Source: Micrococcales bacterium (GTDB lineage Bacteria > Actinomycetota > Actinomycetes > Actinomycetales > Dermatophilaceae). From it: a stretch of 9,008 bases of DNA. A program made the position numbers and the translations under genes. The notes beneath the pieces were generated by a model. That model worked only from the letters and a program-made list of their open reading frames with translations. It searched no databases and had not been told where the DNA came from. Below, piece after piece: positions 1-6,096 of this stretch. The stretch's first letter is position 1, and every line of letters starts with the position of its first letter. The DNA lies in NCBI GenBank assembly GCA_030537915.1, contig JAUNUZ010000072.1:1-9008 (forward strand). Reading direction: 5' to 3'.

Positions 1-1083
1 GACGACGACCCCCTCGTGCCCGGCCGCGACCTGAGCATCGAAGAACGCCCGTGCCTGCGCCGCGTCGGCGGTGACGAGTCGTGGCACGATCGCGTCGGGC
101 ATCAACTCGGCGATCGCCTCGACACGGACCGCCGCCGGCTCATCGAGCAGATCGCGCCCGTCGAGATGGAGTGCGTCGAAGACGAAGGTCGTCACGGGGG
201 TCTGGCCGGCAAGCGTCACGGGGTCGGTACGCGAGGCCGTGCGGGCTCCGGTGACCTGGAAGGGGTGCGGGCGCCCGTCGGGCCGAAGGGCGATCGCCTC
301 GGCGTCGAGCACGAGGCATCGCGCGGGCACCGCCGCGACGAGCGCGACGACCTCGGGCAGGCGCGCCGTGATGTCATCGAGCGACCGGGTGAAGAGCCGC
401 ACCTCGGCGCCGTCCTTGTGGGCCTGCAGTCGGATGCCGTCGAGCTTGCGCTCGACCGCGACGGGCGCGCCTGCGCCTACCTGGACCAGCGCCGCGTCGA
501 CGTCGGGGGCCGAACCGGCGAGCATGGGTCGCAGCGGGCGACCGACCTCCAGCCCGATCCGCGCGAGTCCCTCGGCCCCCTGCGCCAGCGCTATCGGCGC
601 GACCTCAGCGGAGCGGCCCGCGAGCATGACGGCGCGGCGCACGTCTGCGTCGGGCACGTCGCTGGCCTTGGCGATCGCCGACAGGAGCAGCCCGTCGAGG
701 GCGCCCTGACGGATCTCGCCGGTGAGCAGCCCGGCGAGGAAATCCTGCTCAGGGCCGGTCAGGGCGCCGAACAGTCGCCCGACCGCCTGTGTCCGCTGCG
801 CTGCCGACCCCGGGCCGCCGAGGGCGGCGATCTCACTGATCGCGGCATCGACCTGCGCGAGGGACAGGCTCGGATCCGCGGCGGACGCGGGCCGGTTCAT
901 CAGCGAACGCCAGCCGACGCCCGTCCGCCGCTGCGGCAGCGTGCCGGCCAGGTAGCTGGCGACGAGACGCACCCCGGCCGGTTCCGCAGCCCGCAGCGCC
1001 TCGGCTACGAGTTGGATCTTCGCCGTGCGCGAGCGCGTAGCGCCCACCTGGGTCGACACTGCGACGAGGTCTGCGAATCTCAC
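1..1083 (-). CDS. lig: ATP-dependent DNA ligase, N-terminal 361 residues (3' end beyond window)
   Basis: Joins nicked DNA through a ligase-AMP intermediate; in actinomycetes such enzymes supplement the essential NAD-dependent LigA, probably in repair. Read leftward from a GTG at 1083, the protein has an N-terminal DNA-binding region (about residues 1-180) and then the adenylation domain. Motif I reads E211-R-K-L-D-G216, with K213 (codon 445-447) the expected AMP-accepting lysine. Further on are the strand FVFDALHLDG and, at the window edge, AGHEGVVV, the start of motif IV (EGVVVK in the family). Motif V and the OB-fold lie outside; the full protein is usually about 500 residues. GTG 1083 is chosen because the protein then opens MRFADLVAVS, as expected for this family, and the ATG at 1091 is out of frame and hits a stop at once. 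No Shine-Dalgarno is visible, so the transcript may be leaderless. It is divergent from the hydrolase/MOSC pair. The identification is firm. Confidence 0.93.
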   Translation of the reverse strand, partial: MRFADLVAVSTQVGATRSRTAKIQLVAEALRAAEPAGVRLVASYLAGTLPQRRTGVGWRSLMNRPASAADPSLSLAQVDAAISEIAALGGPGSAAQRTQAVGRLFGALTGPEQDFLAGLLTGEIRQGALDGLLLSAIAKASDVPDADVRRAVMLAGRSAEVAPIALAQGAEGLARIGLEVGRPLRPMLAGSAPDVDAALVQVGAGAPVAVERKLDGIRLQAHKDGAEVRLFTRSLDDITARLPEVVALVAAVPARCLVLDAEAIALRPDGRPHPFQVTGARTASRTDPVTLAGQTPVTTFVFDALHLDGRDLLDEPAAVRVEAIAELMPDAIVPRLVTADAAQARAFFDAQVAAGHEGVVV

Positions 1084-1089
1084 CGGTTC

Positions 1090-1095
1090 ATTGTG
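1090..1095 (-). promoter_or_regulatory. candidate -10 box (CACAAT) for the DNA ligase gene
   Basis: On the minus strand the hexamer CACAAT ends 6 nt before the GTG start at 1083, the spacing expected if transcription begins at or next to the start codon. There is no purine-rich ribosome-binding site in between. No convincing -35 hexamer is visible at 17 bp. The same geometry recurs at other starts in this window, which is the main support. Confidence 0.3.
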
Positions 1096-1252
1096 CGTCG
1101 CGCCGATCCATCTCGCGTCCGCAATTCGCCCTCTCACCCCGGCCCTGCGCCCTTCCCGACCCGGGTTCTCGGCCGAGCTGAAGCGATGGCGTCGCAGCTG
1201 GACGGCCAGGCCTCGGCCTCCACATCGCAACGCCAAGGGCCGAGCGTGGACG

Positions 1253-1261
1253 TGACAGAAT
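1253..1261 (+). promoter_or_regulatory. candidate extended -10 (TGA-CAGAAT) for the hydrolase/MOSC operon
   Basis: TGA followed by CAGAAT matches an extended -10 (TGn plus hexamer). It ends 7 nt before the GTG start at 1269, so transcription would begin at the start codon and give a leaderless message. No Shine-Dalgarno sequence separates the box from the start. A -35 element is not obvious, as is common for extended -10 promoters. Confidence 0.4.
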
Positions 1262-1268
1262 CGCGCGG

Positions 1269-2090
1269 GTGGAACTCGATCTCGCTGCAGAGGTAGCCCA
1301 GTGGCCGGTCGACTCGGCGTCCGTCGCTGTCGTCGATCGCGACGGTATCGTCGCGATGTACGACGACAAACAGCGCCACAGGTGGGCGTCGGTGACCAAA
1401 ATCGCCAGTTCTCTGACGATCTTGGACGGGTGCGCGGAGGGCGTCATCTCCCTGGATGATCCCCTCGGGCCGCCCGGCGCGACGTTGCGCCACCTGCTCG
1501 CGCACGCCTCGGGCCTGTCGCCGGACTCCGACGAGAGCGCCTTCGGCGTCGAGCGGCGCCGGGTCTATTCGGACCGCGGCATCGACCTCGCCGCGGAACA
1601 CCTCGCGCATGCGACCGGTCAGGAATTCCGCCAAGAGCTCGACGATCGGGTGCTCGAGCTCCTCGACTTGGATGACACCGAGTTCGTCGGGCGGCCCGCA
1701 CACGGGATGGTCGGCCCGATCACGGACCTCGCGGCCCTCGCCCGCGAACTGCTCGAGCCGCAGCTCTTGCTCCCGCAGGTCGTCGCGATGGCCTCGACAA
1801 TCGCCTACCCCGGCCTCGATGGGGTGCTGCCCGGCTTCGGTCTGCAGCGCCCGAACGACTGGGGGCTCGGCTTCGAGATCCGGGGCCACAAGTCACCGCA
1901 CTGGACCGCCCCGGAGAATTCCCCGGCCACCTTCGGACACTTCGGCCAGGCAGGCAGCTTCCTGTGGGTCGACCGAGAGGCCGAGGTGGCCTGTGTCAGC
2001 CTGTCGGACCGCGCCTTCGGCAAGTGGGCAGCCCGGGTCTGGCCACCGCTGTCGAGCAAGGTGCTCTCGGCCTACGGCCGAGCCCGATGA
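1269..2090 (+). CDS. serine hydrolase of the beta-lactamase / DD-peptidase fold (short, no signal peptide)
   Basis: Predicted penicillin-binding-protein-like (class C beta-lactamase, Pfam Beta-lactamase) hydrolase of 273 residues; substrate unknown. The three active-site elements appear in order. S41-V-T-K44 is the SxxK nucleophile motif. Y100-S-D102 sits where class C enzymes have Y-S-N, followed by RGIDLAAEHL as usual after that tyrosine. G223-H-F-G226, then QAGS, replaces the KTG box with the HxG form common in esterase-like members. It is about 100 residues shorter than typical members and the N-terminus has no hydrophobic signal segment, so it is probably cytoplasmic and an esterase or amidase rather than a cell-wall enzyme (inference). 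The GTG start at 1269 follows a good extended -10 and lacks a Shine-Dalgarno. Its TGA overlaps the ATG of the MOSC gene by four bases (ATGA, 2087-2090), so the two are probably translationally coupled. Fold assignment is confident; activity is not. Confidence 0.87.
   Translation: MELDLAAEVAQWPVDSASVAVVDRDGIVAMYDDKQRHRWASVTKIASSLTILDGCAEGVISLDDPLGPPGATLRHLLAHASGLSPDSDESAFGVERRRVYSDRGIDLAAEHLAHATGQEFRQELDDRVLELLDLDDTEFVGRPAHGMVGPITDLAALARELLEPQLLLPQVVAMASTIAYPGLDGVLPGFGLQRPNDWGLGFEIRGHKSPHWTAPENSPATFGHFGQAGSFLWVDREAEVACVSLSDRAFGKWAARVWPPLSSKVLSAYGRAR
2066..2082 (+). promoter_or_regulatory. GC-rich hairpin just upstream of the MOSC start
   Basis: CTCGGCC (2066-2072) and GGCCGAG (2076-2082) are perfect complements around a 3-nt TAC loop, ending 4 nt before the ATG at 2087. 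In mRNA this stem would cover the ribosome-binding region of the MOSC gene until a ribosome finishing the upstream hydrolase gene melts it, a plausible coupling device. It lies wholly inside hydrolase codons, so it may also be chance in GC-rich DNA. Confidence 0.3.
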
Positions 2091-2941
2091 GCACCCCACA
2101 CATCGCCGGGATCAACCTGCACCCGATCAAGAGCACCGCGATCCGCCCGGTGAACAGTGCCTATGTGGCACCTGCCGGCCTGGCAGGTGACCGCGAGTGG
2201 GTCATCATCGACGCGACCGGCGAGAAGGTGTCGGCGCGGGAGCTGGCGCGGCTTTTCCACATCGTCGCCGAGACACCCGAAACGGGCGGTACGGACGAGG
2301 ACTTGCTCCTCACCGCGGCCGGCATGACCCCGCTCGCGGTCGGCCGGCCGACGCAAGGCTCCTGCGATGTCACGCTCTTCGGACGGGCCCCGCTGCCGGG
2401 GCGACCCGCGGGCTCCGAGGCCGACGCGTGGATCCGGACAGCCACCGATCGCGACGACCTGCGCCTCGTATGGTGCGCGAATCCGGCCGCCCGGCAGCTC
2501 GATCCCAGCCACAGCCGGCCCGGCGACCCCGCCGCCTACCAGCACGCCTCCCCGGTCCCCGACCTGGCCACGGCCTCGGTCGGGCGCAACAACGACTGGG
2601 TGAGCCAGACCGCGACCGAGGCCGGCGAGGCTCCCCCCGCGCAGATCACGGCCCAGCGTTACCGCCCGAACCTGCTCATAGACGGGGTACTCGAGGCGTT
2701 TGCCGAAGACACCTGGGCCCGGATCCGGATCGGTGACGTCGTGCTGCGGCGCGCCACCCGTGTCGACCGCTGCGTCGTGACGACCATCGATCCGAGGGAC
2801 CTGAGCCATGGTCGCGAACCGATCCGCACGCTGGCCCGGCACCGCCGAGCCGCCGGCAAGACGTGGGCCGCGGTGCACTACATCCCGGACGTCCCGGGGC
2901 GAATAGCGGTCGGGGACGCGCTGACCGTTCAGATCGGCTGA
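2087..2941 (+). CDS. MOSC-domain protein with MOSC N-terminal beta-barrel (YcbX / mARC-like)
   Basis: MOSC proteins bind the molybdenum cofactor, or carry sulfur on a conserved cysteine; the YcbX/mARC branch reduces N-hydroxylated compounds. The protein has 284 residues, normal for the family. The MOSC_N domain opens with INLHPIKS (9-16; most members have P-[VI]-K-S), followed by GLAGDREWVIID (31-42). The C-terminal MOSC domain carries RYRPNLLID, then D227-R-C229-V-V-T-T-I-D-P. C229 (codon 2771-2773) is the conserved cysteine expected to ligate molybdenum or carry sulfur. No 2Fe-2S domain is attached, so electrons must come from a partner not seen here. The ATG at 2087 is chosen because it begins exactly at the MOSC_N domain and overlaps the upstream stop as ATGA. 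The same frame is open upstream to 1964, but that part is only the hydrolase in another frame. Substrate is unknown. Confidence 0.9.
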   Translation: MSTPHIAGINLHPIKSTAIRPVNSAYVAPAGLAGDREWVIIDATGEKVSARELARLFHIVAETPETGGTDEDLLLTAAGMTPLAVGRPTQGSCDVTLFGRAPLPGRPAGSEADAWIRTATDRDDLRLVWCANPAARQLDPSHSRPGDPAAYQHASPVPDLATASVGRNNDWVSQTATEAGEAPPAQITAQRYRPNLLIDGVLEAFAEDTWARIRIGDVVLRRATRVDRCVVTTIDPRDLSHGREPIRTLARHRRAAGKTWAAVHYIPDVPGRIAVGDALTVQIG

Positions 2942-2957
2942 TCGGGCCCCGGCTGCT

Positions 2958-3068
2958 TCATCCGGCTCGCTCATCCAGGGTGACGAACGGCCCCAGCACC
3001 TCGACTGCGCGCTCGACATCGGTCCGAGTGGTCGGCAGGTGGAAGGAGAGGCGCAGCTTGCCGGCTCA
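2958..3068 (-). pseudogene. severed C-terminal tail of the class V aminotransferase gene (in-frame TGA plus 35 codons)
   Basis: The TGA at 3068-3066 stops the upstream gene, yet the same frame goes on for 35 codons to a second TGA at 2960-2958. The encoded tail begins AGKLRLSFHLPTTRTDVERA. It matches the end of class V PLP enzymes: it lines up with the CRASLAMYNTHEEVDR segment of E. coli SufS, whose arginine binds the substrate carboxylate. Position 336 is usually arginine in relatives as I recall (R-A-G-[KR]-L-R), and CGA to TGA is a single transition (plus-strand G to A at 3068). The tail is therefore former coding sequence separated by a nonsense change, a sequencing error or a readthrough codon. 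The tail begins at the stop with no new start, so it is not an independent gene. Its end lies 16 bp from the convergent MOSC stop. Confidence 0.8.
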
Positions 3069-4073
3069 CATGGCGGCGGCGATGCGGTGTTCGACGATCG
3101 CCTGCTGGGCTCCCTCGCGCACCGCGACGCTGACGATCGGCGACTCGCCCAGGCCGGAGTCCAGGCCGACACCCCTGCGGAAGGCATCCGCCATCGCGAT
3201 CGAATGCTCCCCGATCGCAGCCACTCCCACCTCGGCCAGCAGCCCCAGCGAGGTTTGCGCCCCCACCCACGCGAGCCAGGCGGGCGATACGTCCAGACGT
3301 CGCACGGTGTCCGCGAGGCGTAGCGGCGAGCCGTAGATGCTGTCCCAGACCTCCCGTCCGCCGTACCAACTCGCCGAGTCCGGTCTGATCTGGCCGAGAC
3401 GATCGGATCGCACGGTGAGGAAGGCGACGCCGCGCGGGCACAGCAGCCACTTATAGGCCGAGCAGACGGTGTAGTCCACGCGCCGGGCATCGATCGGCAG
3501 CCAACCAGCCGACTGCGTGAGGTCGAGCAGGATCCGCGCGTCGTGCCGCGCGCACGCGTCGGTGAGCGCGTCGAGGTCGACCCGGGCTCCGTCGGCGGAC
3601 TGGACCGCCGACACCGCGACCACGGTCGTCGCATCGGTGACGGCGCCGGGTAGGTCGACGAGCGGCACCTCCTGGACCCCTACCCCGCGCGGCGCCTGCG
3701 CCAGGAACGGGAACATGACGCTCGTGAAGTCGCCCTCGGCCAGCAGCACCTGGCCATCATCGGGGAGGCTCGCGGCGATGAGCCCCACCATGGCGCTGGC
3801 CTGGCTCCCGATGGCGACGTCAGCTGCGTTCACCCCGACCATCTGCGCGTACTGCCCGCGGCTGTCCGCCACCGCGCCGTCGAAGTCGGGGGCGTTGACC
3901 TCGCCGCGCGCGATCGCGTCGATGACCTCGTGCAGCGCCGCGGTCGTGCGCGCCGGGGGCAGTCCGAGCGAGGCCGTGTTGAGGTAGAGCGTGGTCGGCG
4001 CGAACTCTCGCTGCGCCCGCCCGATCGTCATCGCGTCGGTCTTGGCGTCGGTCCCCGGGCGGGTGCTGGTCAT
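3066..4073 (-). CDS. class V aminotransferase-fold PLP enzyme (cysteine desulfurase / selenocysteine lyase-like), cut short by an in-frame TGA
   Basis: Fold-type I PLP enzyme, 335 residues to the first stop and 371 if it is read through. The N-terminal substrate-site segment is Y30-L-N-T-A-S35. D184 in ILLDLTQSAG should contact the PLP ring nitrogen. K208 in CSAYKWLLCPRG is the expected Schiff-base lysine. The reaction is not fixed by sequence: relatives include desulfurases, lyases and aminotransferases. No flexible-loop active cysteine typical of SufS can be placed, and no Fe-S cluster genes are nearby. The TGA comes just before the last strand and helix of the small domain and removes a likely carboxylate-binding arginine, so the truncated product is probably inactive. 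ATG 4073 is preferred because a TAnnnT hexamer lies 6 nt upstream; M15 (codon 4031-4029) is an alternative. It is divergent from a methyltransferase across 33 bp. Family call is firm; whether the gene works is doubtful. Confidence 0.85.
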   Translation of the reverse strand: MTSTRPGTDAKTDAMTIGRAQREFAPTTLYLNTASLGLPPARTTAALHEVIDAIARGEVNAPDFDGAVADSRGQYAQMVGVNAADVAIGSQASAMVGLIAASLPDDGQVLLAEGDFTSVMFPFLAQAPRGVGVQEVPLVDLPGAVTDATTVVAVSAVQSADGARVDLDALTDACARHDARILLDLTQSAGWLPIDARRVDYTVCSAYKWLLCPRGVAFLTVRSDRLGQIRPDSASWYGGREVWDSIYGSPLRLADTVRRLDVSPAWLAWVGAQTSLGLLAEVGVAAIGEHSIAMADAFRRGVGLDSGLGESPIVSVAVREGAQQAIVEHRIAAAM

Positions 4074-4079
4074 GCCGGA

Positions 4080-4085
4080 ACGCTA
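4080..4085 (-). promoter_or_regulatory. candidate -10 box (TAGCGT) for the PLP-enzyme gene
   Basis: TAGCGT fits the actinobacterial TAnnnT -10 consensus and ends 6 nt before the ATG at 4073, so transcription would begin at the start codon. No ribosome-binding site is present. A -35 would fall over the start of the neighbouring methyltransferase gene, and no match is visible there. Confidence 0.4.
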
Positions 4086-4093
4086 CGCCCACC

Positions 4094-4099
4094 TACCCT
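4094..4099 (+). promoter_or_regulatory. candidate -10 box (TACCCT) for the divergent methyltransferase gene
   Basis: TACCCT fits TAnnnT and ends 7 nt before the ATG at 4107. Its partner on the opposite strand lies 8 bp away, so the two promoters would compete for overlapping polymerase footprints. No Shine-Dalgarno lies between the box and the ATG. Confidence 0.4.
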
Positions 4100-4106
4100 C
4101 AGCTGC

Positions 4107-4754
4107 ATGGATCCGGTACTGCTGAAGCTCGCCCTTGACGCGCGCGGTTTCCTGCCGCCCCAGGAGGGCCTGGCGCTCTACGAGGAGGCGGCCGCTCGCC
4201 TACCTGGGGGACCCGCCCTCGAGGTGGGCACGTGGTGCGGCAAGTCGGCGATCTACCTCGGGGCAGCGGCGCGGGCGGCCGGATCGGTCGTCTTCACCGT
4301 CGACCATCATCGCGGCAGCGAGGAGAACCAGCCGGGCTGGGAGTACCACGACTCCTCGCTCGTCGACCCCGAGGCGGGGCGCATCGACACACTGCCGTTC
4401 TTCCGCCGCACGATGACCCGAGCCGGTTTGGAGGAGGAGGTCGTCGCCATCATCGGGCGCTCTGCGGTCGTGGCGCGGCATTGGCGGACCCCGCTGTCGT
4501 TGCTCTTCATCGACGGCGGGCACACCGACGAGCACGTCGCGGGCGACTACGAGGGATTCGCGCCGTGGATCCAGCCCGGCGGCAGCCTCGTCTTCCACGA
4601 CATCTTCGCGGACCCGGCCGACGGCGGGCAGGCGCCGTGGCGCTGCTATCGGCGCGCGCTGGATTCGGGGCTGTGGGAGCAGGCGCAGCACGTCGGGTCG
4701 CTGCACGTTCTTCGCCGCACCGACGACGGCCCCACCCCGCGAGCCCTGCCGTAG
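4107..4754 (+). CDS. class I SAM-dependent methyltransferase (Methyltransf_24 type)
   Basis: Predicted soluble methyltransferase of 215 residues with a Rossmann fold; substrate unknown. SAM-binding motif I is A37-L-E-V-G-T-W-C-G-K-S47. The next strand ends VVFTVDHH, with D66 placed to bind the SAM ribose. The segment L132-L-F-I-D-G-G-H139 and PGGSLVFHDIF (158-167) are typical of Methyltransf_24 proteins, relatives of TylF-like O-methyltransferases, in which the Asp/His residues can bind a metal. The acceptor is often a sugar hydroxyl in that group, which is suggestive only. The frame is open further upstream to 3930, but that part lies inside the opposite gene and has no domain character. ATG 4107 starts at the natural N-terminus and has a -10-like box 7 nt before it. 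It stands alone on the plus strand and ends with TAG, the only visible gene here not ending in TGA. It is convergent with the SDR gene across 23 bp. Confidence 0.88.
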   Translation: MDPVLLKLALDARGFLPPQEGLALYEEAAARLPGGPALEVGTWCGKSAIYLGAAARAAGSVVFTVDHHRGSEENQPGWEYHDSSLVDPEAGRIDTLPFFRRTMTRAGLEEEVVAIIGRSAVVARHWRTPLSLLFIDGGHTDEHVAGDYEGFAPWIQPGGSLVFHDIFADPADGGQAPWRCYRRALDSGLWEQAQHVGSLHVLRRTDDGPTPRALP

Positions 4755-4777
4755 CCGCGCAGCGTCCCCGTTCGCCG

Positions 4778-5575
4778 TCAGTCGGCGGTGCGGAATCCGC
4801 CGTTGCTGTAGAGCAATTGCCCGTTGATCCACTGCCCCGCGTCCGACATGAGGAAGCGCACGAGGTCGGCTGTGTCTGTCGGCGTACCCAGGCGCCCGGC
4901 GGGCGTCGCCTCGATGCATGCGCGTCCGACCTCGGGGGTCATCCAACCCGTGTCGATCGGTCCGGGGTTGATGACGTTGGCGCGCAGACCGCGGTGCCCC
5001 AGCTCCTGCGCAGCCGCGATGACGACGCGATCCAGCGCCCCCTTGCTCGCGCCGTAGGGGAGGTTGTGGGCGGTGTGATCGCTGGTCAGGGCGATCACCC
5101 GGCCGGTGGCTGCACCGGCGGATTCGGCCGGGAGCGACGCGGGTAGGTAATCCGCGAACGCCTTGATGAGCAGCCACGCGGCCCGCGCGTTGACCGCGAA
5201 ATGCCGATCCCAGCTCTCCACGGTGGTGTCGGTGATCGAGCTGTCAACACTCTCGGCGTGGGACATGACCACCCCCTTGAGGGGCCCGAGCGAGTCCGCA
5301 AGCGCCACCAACCGCGCGGGTGAGGCGACGTCCGCGAGATCCGCAGCGACCACCTCGACGCGACGCCCCAGCCGACGGCATCGGGCGGCGATGTCTGCTG
5401 TGTCGTGGGGACCGCGCTCGTAGCCCAGCCGGTCGTCATATGGCGCCCAGTGGTCGAGGACGAGATCCCAGCCGTCGCCGGCAAGGCCGAGCGCGATGCC
5501 CGCCCCGATGGATCGCGCTCGACCCACCCCGGTGACCAGGACCGTGCCGCGTCCCCTCGACGGGTCGCGCGGCAT
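4778..5575 (-). CDS. SDR family NAD(P)-dependent oxidoreductase
   Basis: Short-chain dehydrogenase/reductase of 265 residues, the usual size for classical SDRs; it oxidises an alcohol or reduces a ketone or C=C with NAD(P)(H), substrate unknown. The cofactor motif is T15-G-V-G-R-A-R-S-I-G-A-G26, the stretched glycine motif of the divergent, enoyl-reductase-like SDRs. Then come D79-L, N129 (NARAAW), S165 (ALTSD), Y174-G-A-S-K178 (YxxxK), and N203-PGP followed by DTGWM. S/N/Y/K are all in place. The usual N-N-A-G stretch reads S105-H-A-E108, which may be normal for this subfamily. ATG 5575 shares its A with the upstream GNAT stop (TGATG) and has GAGG 7 nt before it; GTG 5578 would add one residue and overlap by four bases. 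Last gene of the minus-strand cluster. The C-terminal GQLLYSNGG is typical of SDRs. Confidence 0.92.
   Translation of the reverse strand: MPRDPSRGRGTVLVTGVGRARSIGAGIALGLAGDGWDLVLDHWAPYDDRLGYERGPHDTADIAARCRRLGRRVEVVAADLADVASPARLVALADSLGPLKGVVMSHAESVDSSITDTTVESWDRHFAVNARAAWLLIKAFADYLPASLPAESAGAATGRVIALTSDHTAHNLPYGASKGALDRVVIAAAQELGHRGLRANVINPGPIDTGWMTPEVGRACIEATPAGRLGTPTDTADLVRFLMSDAGQWINGQLLYSNGGFRTAD
4783..4802 (+). terminator. weak hairpin at the convergent methyltransferase / SDR junction
   Basis: CGGCGG (4783-4788) pairs with CCGCCG (4797-4802) around an 8-nt loop, 28 nt after the methyltransferase stop. An alternative inner stem is GCGGA/TCCGC. It has no U-tract and lies in the last codons of the SDR gene, so it is at best a weak or Rho-assisted terminator and may be chance. 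Confidence 0.2.
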
Positions 5576-6090
5576 CACTCATCCTCGCTCGGTGCGGGGG
5601 GTTGGGCGAGGGTCCAGTCGGCGCGCAGAACGGCATATAGGTAGCCGTCCCGGTAGGCGCCGCCGCGCCAGTGCGCGCCCCGCACCAGGCCCTCGCGCTG
5701 GAAGCCGATCCGCTCCAGAGCCCGCTGCTCGACGAGGTTCTCGATGTCGTTGTGCGCTTCGACTCGGTTGGTGGCCGTGTGCCGGAAGAAGAGATCGGTC
5801 AGCTCGCGCTGCGCCCGGACCCCAAGCCCACGCCCGCGAGCCTCCGGCCACAGATAGATCCCGATCATCGGGCAACGACTGGCCACCGTCGGCCCCCACT
5901 GCACCCAGTGCCAGCTCACCTCACCGCGCGCCGGTCCTTCGACGTCGAAGCCGACGACCAGGCCACCATCCTCGTCGAGCCGGCTCGAACGGTCCGGGTT
6001 GACGGCGTGCGGCCCGAAGTCGTCGAAGATCGATTCGCGTGCCTGGAGTAGGTCGTGGTCCTCGGGGCGATAGGGGCGCAGGCAAGACAT
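5575..6090 (-). CDS. GNAT family N-acetyltransferase (RimJ/RimL-like)
   Basis: Predicted acetyl-CoA-dependent N-acetyltransferase of 171 residues. Motif A is IGIYLWPEARGRGLGVRAQ (76-94), with R85-G-R-G-L-G90 the pyrophosphate-binding loop. The following helix, V110-EAHNDIENLVEQRALERIGF130 and QREG, is the pattern of RimJ/RimL proteins, which acetylate protein N-termini or amines; the target here is unknown. The N-terminus LRPYRPED fits ATG 6090 as the true start. A TAGCCT hexamer ends 6 nt before that ATG, so the gene may have its own leaderless promoter besides readthrough from upstream genes. The TGA overlaps the SDR start by one base, so the pair is probably co-translated. The acidic Ser/Pro tail is unremarkable. 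Confidence 0.9.
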   Translation of the reverse strand: MSCLRPYRPEDHDLLQARESIFDDFGPHAVNPDRSSRLDEDGGLVVGFDVEGPARGEVSWHWVQWGPTVASRCPMIGIYLWPEARGRGLGVRAQRELTDLFFRHTATNRVEAHNDIENLVEQRALERIGFQREGLVRGAHWRGGAYRDGYLYAVLRADWTLAQPPAPSEDE

Positions 6091-6096
6091 GGGGGC

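Noticed and set aside
16..1296. 426-residue plus-strand open frame across the ligase region
   Set aside because: It is antisense to the DNA ligase, is composed of Arg/Gly/Asp-rich sequence without any domain, and runs into the hydrolase start. High GC makes such shadow frames common.
3066..3068. Selenocysteine insertion or UGA-as-tryptophan at the internal TGA
   Set aside because: TGA is the normal stop of almost every gene here, so recoding as Trp is excluded. No clear bacterial SECIS hairpin follows it, and relatives, as I recall, carry Arg rather than Cys at this position.
2072..3634. 520-residue minus-strand open frame under MOSC and the PLP gene
   Set aside because: Low-complexity Arg/Ser/Pro sequence, opposite MOSC and out of frame with the PLP enzyme; no recognisable domain.
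3930..4106. N-terminal extension of the first methyltransferase
   Set aside because: Lies antisense to the PLP gene and has no methyltransferase character; the ATG at 4107 has a promoter-like box at the right distance.
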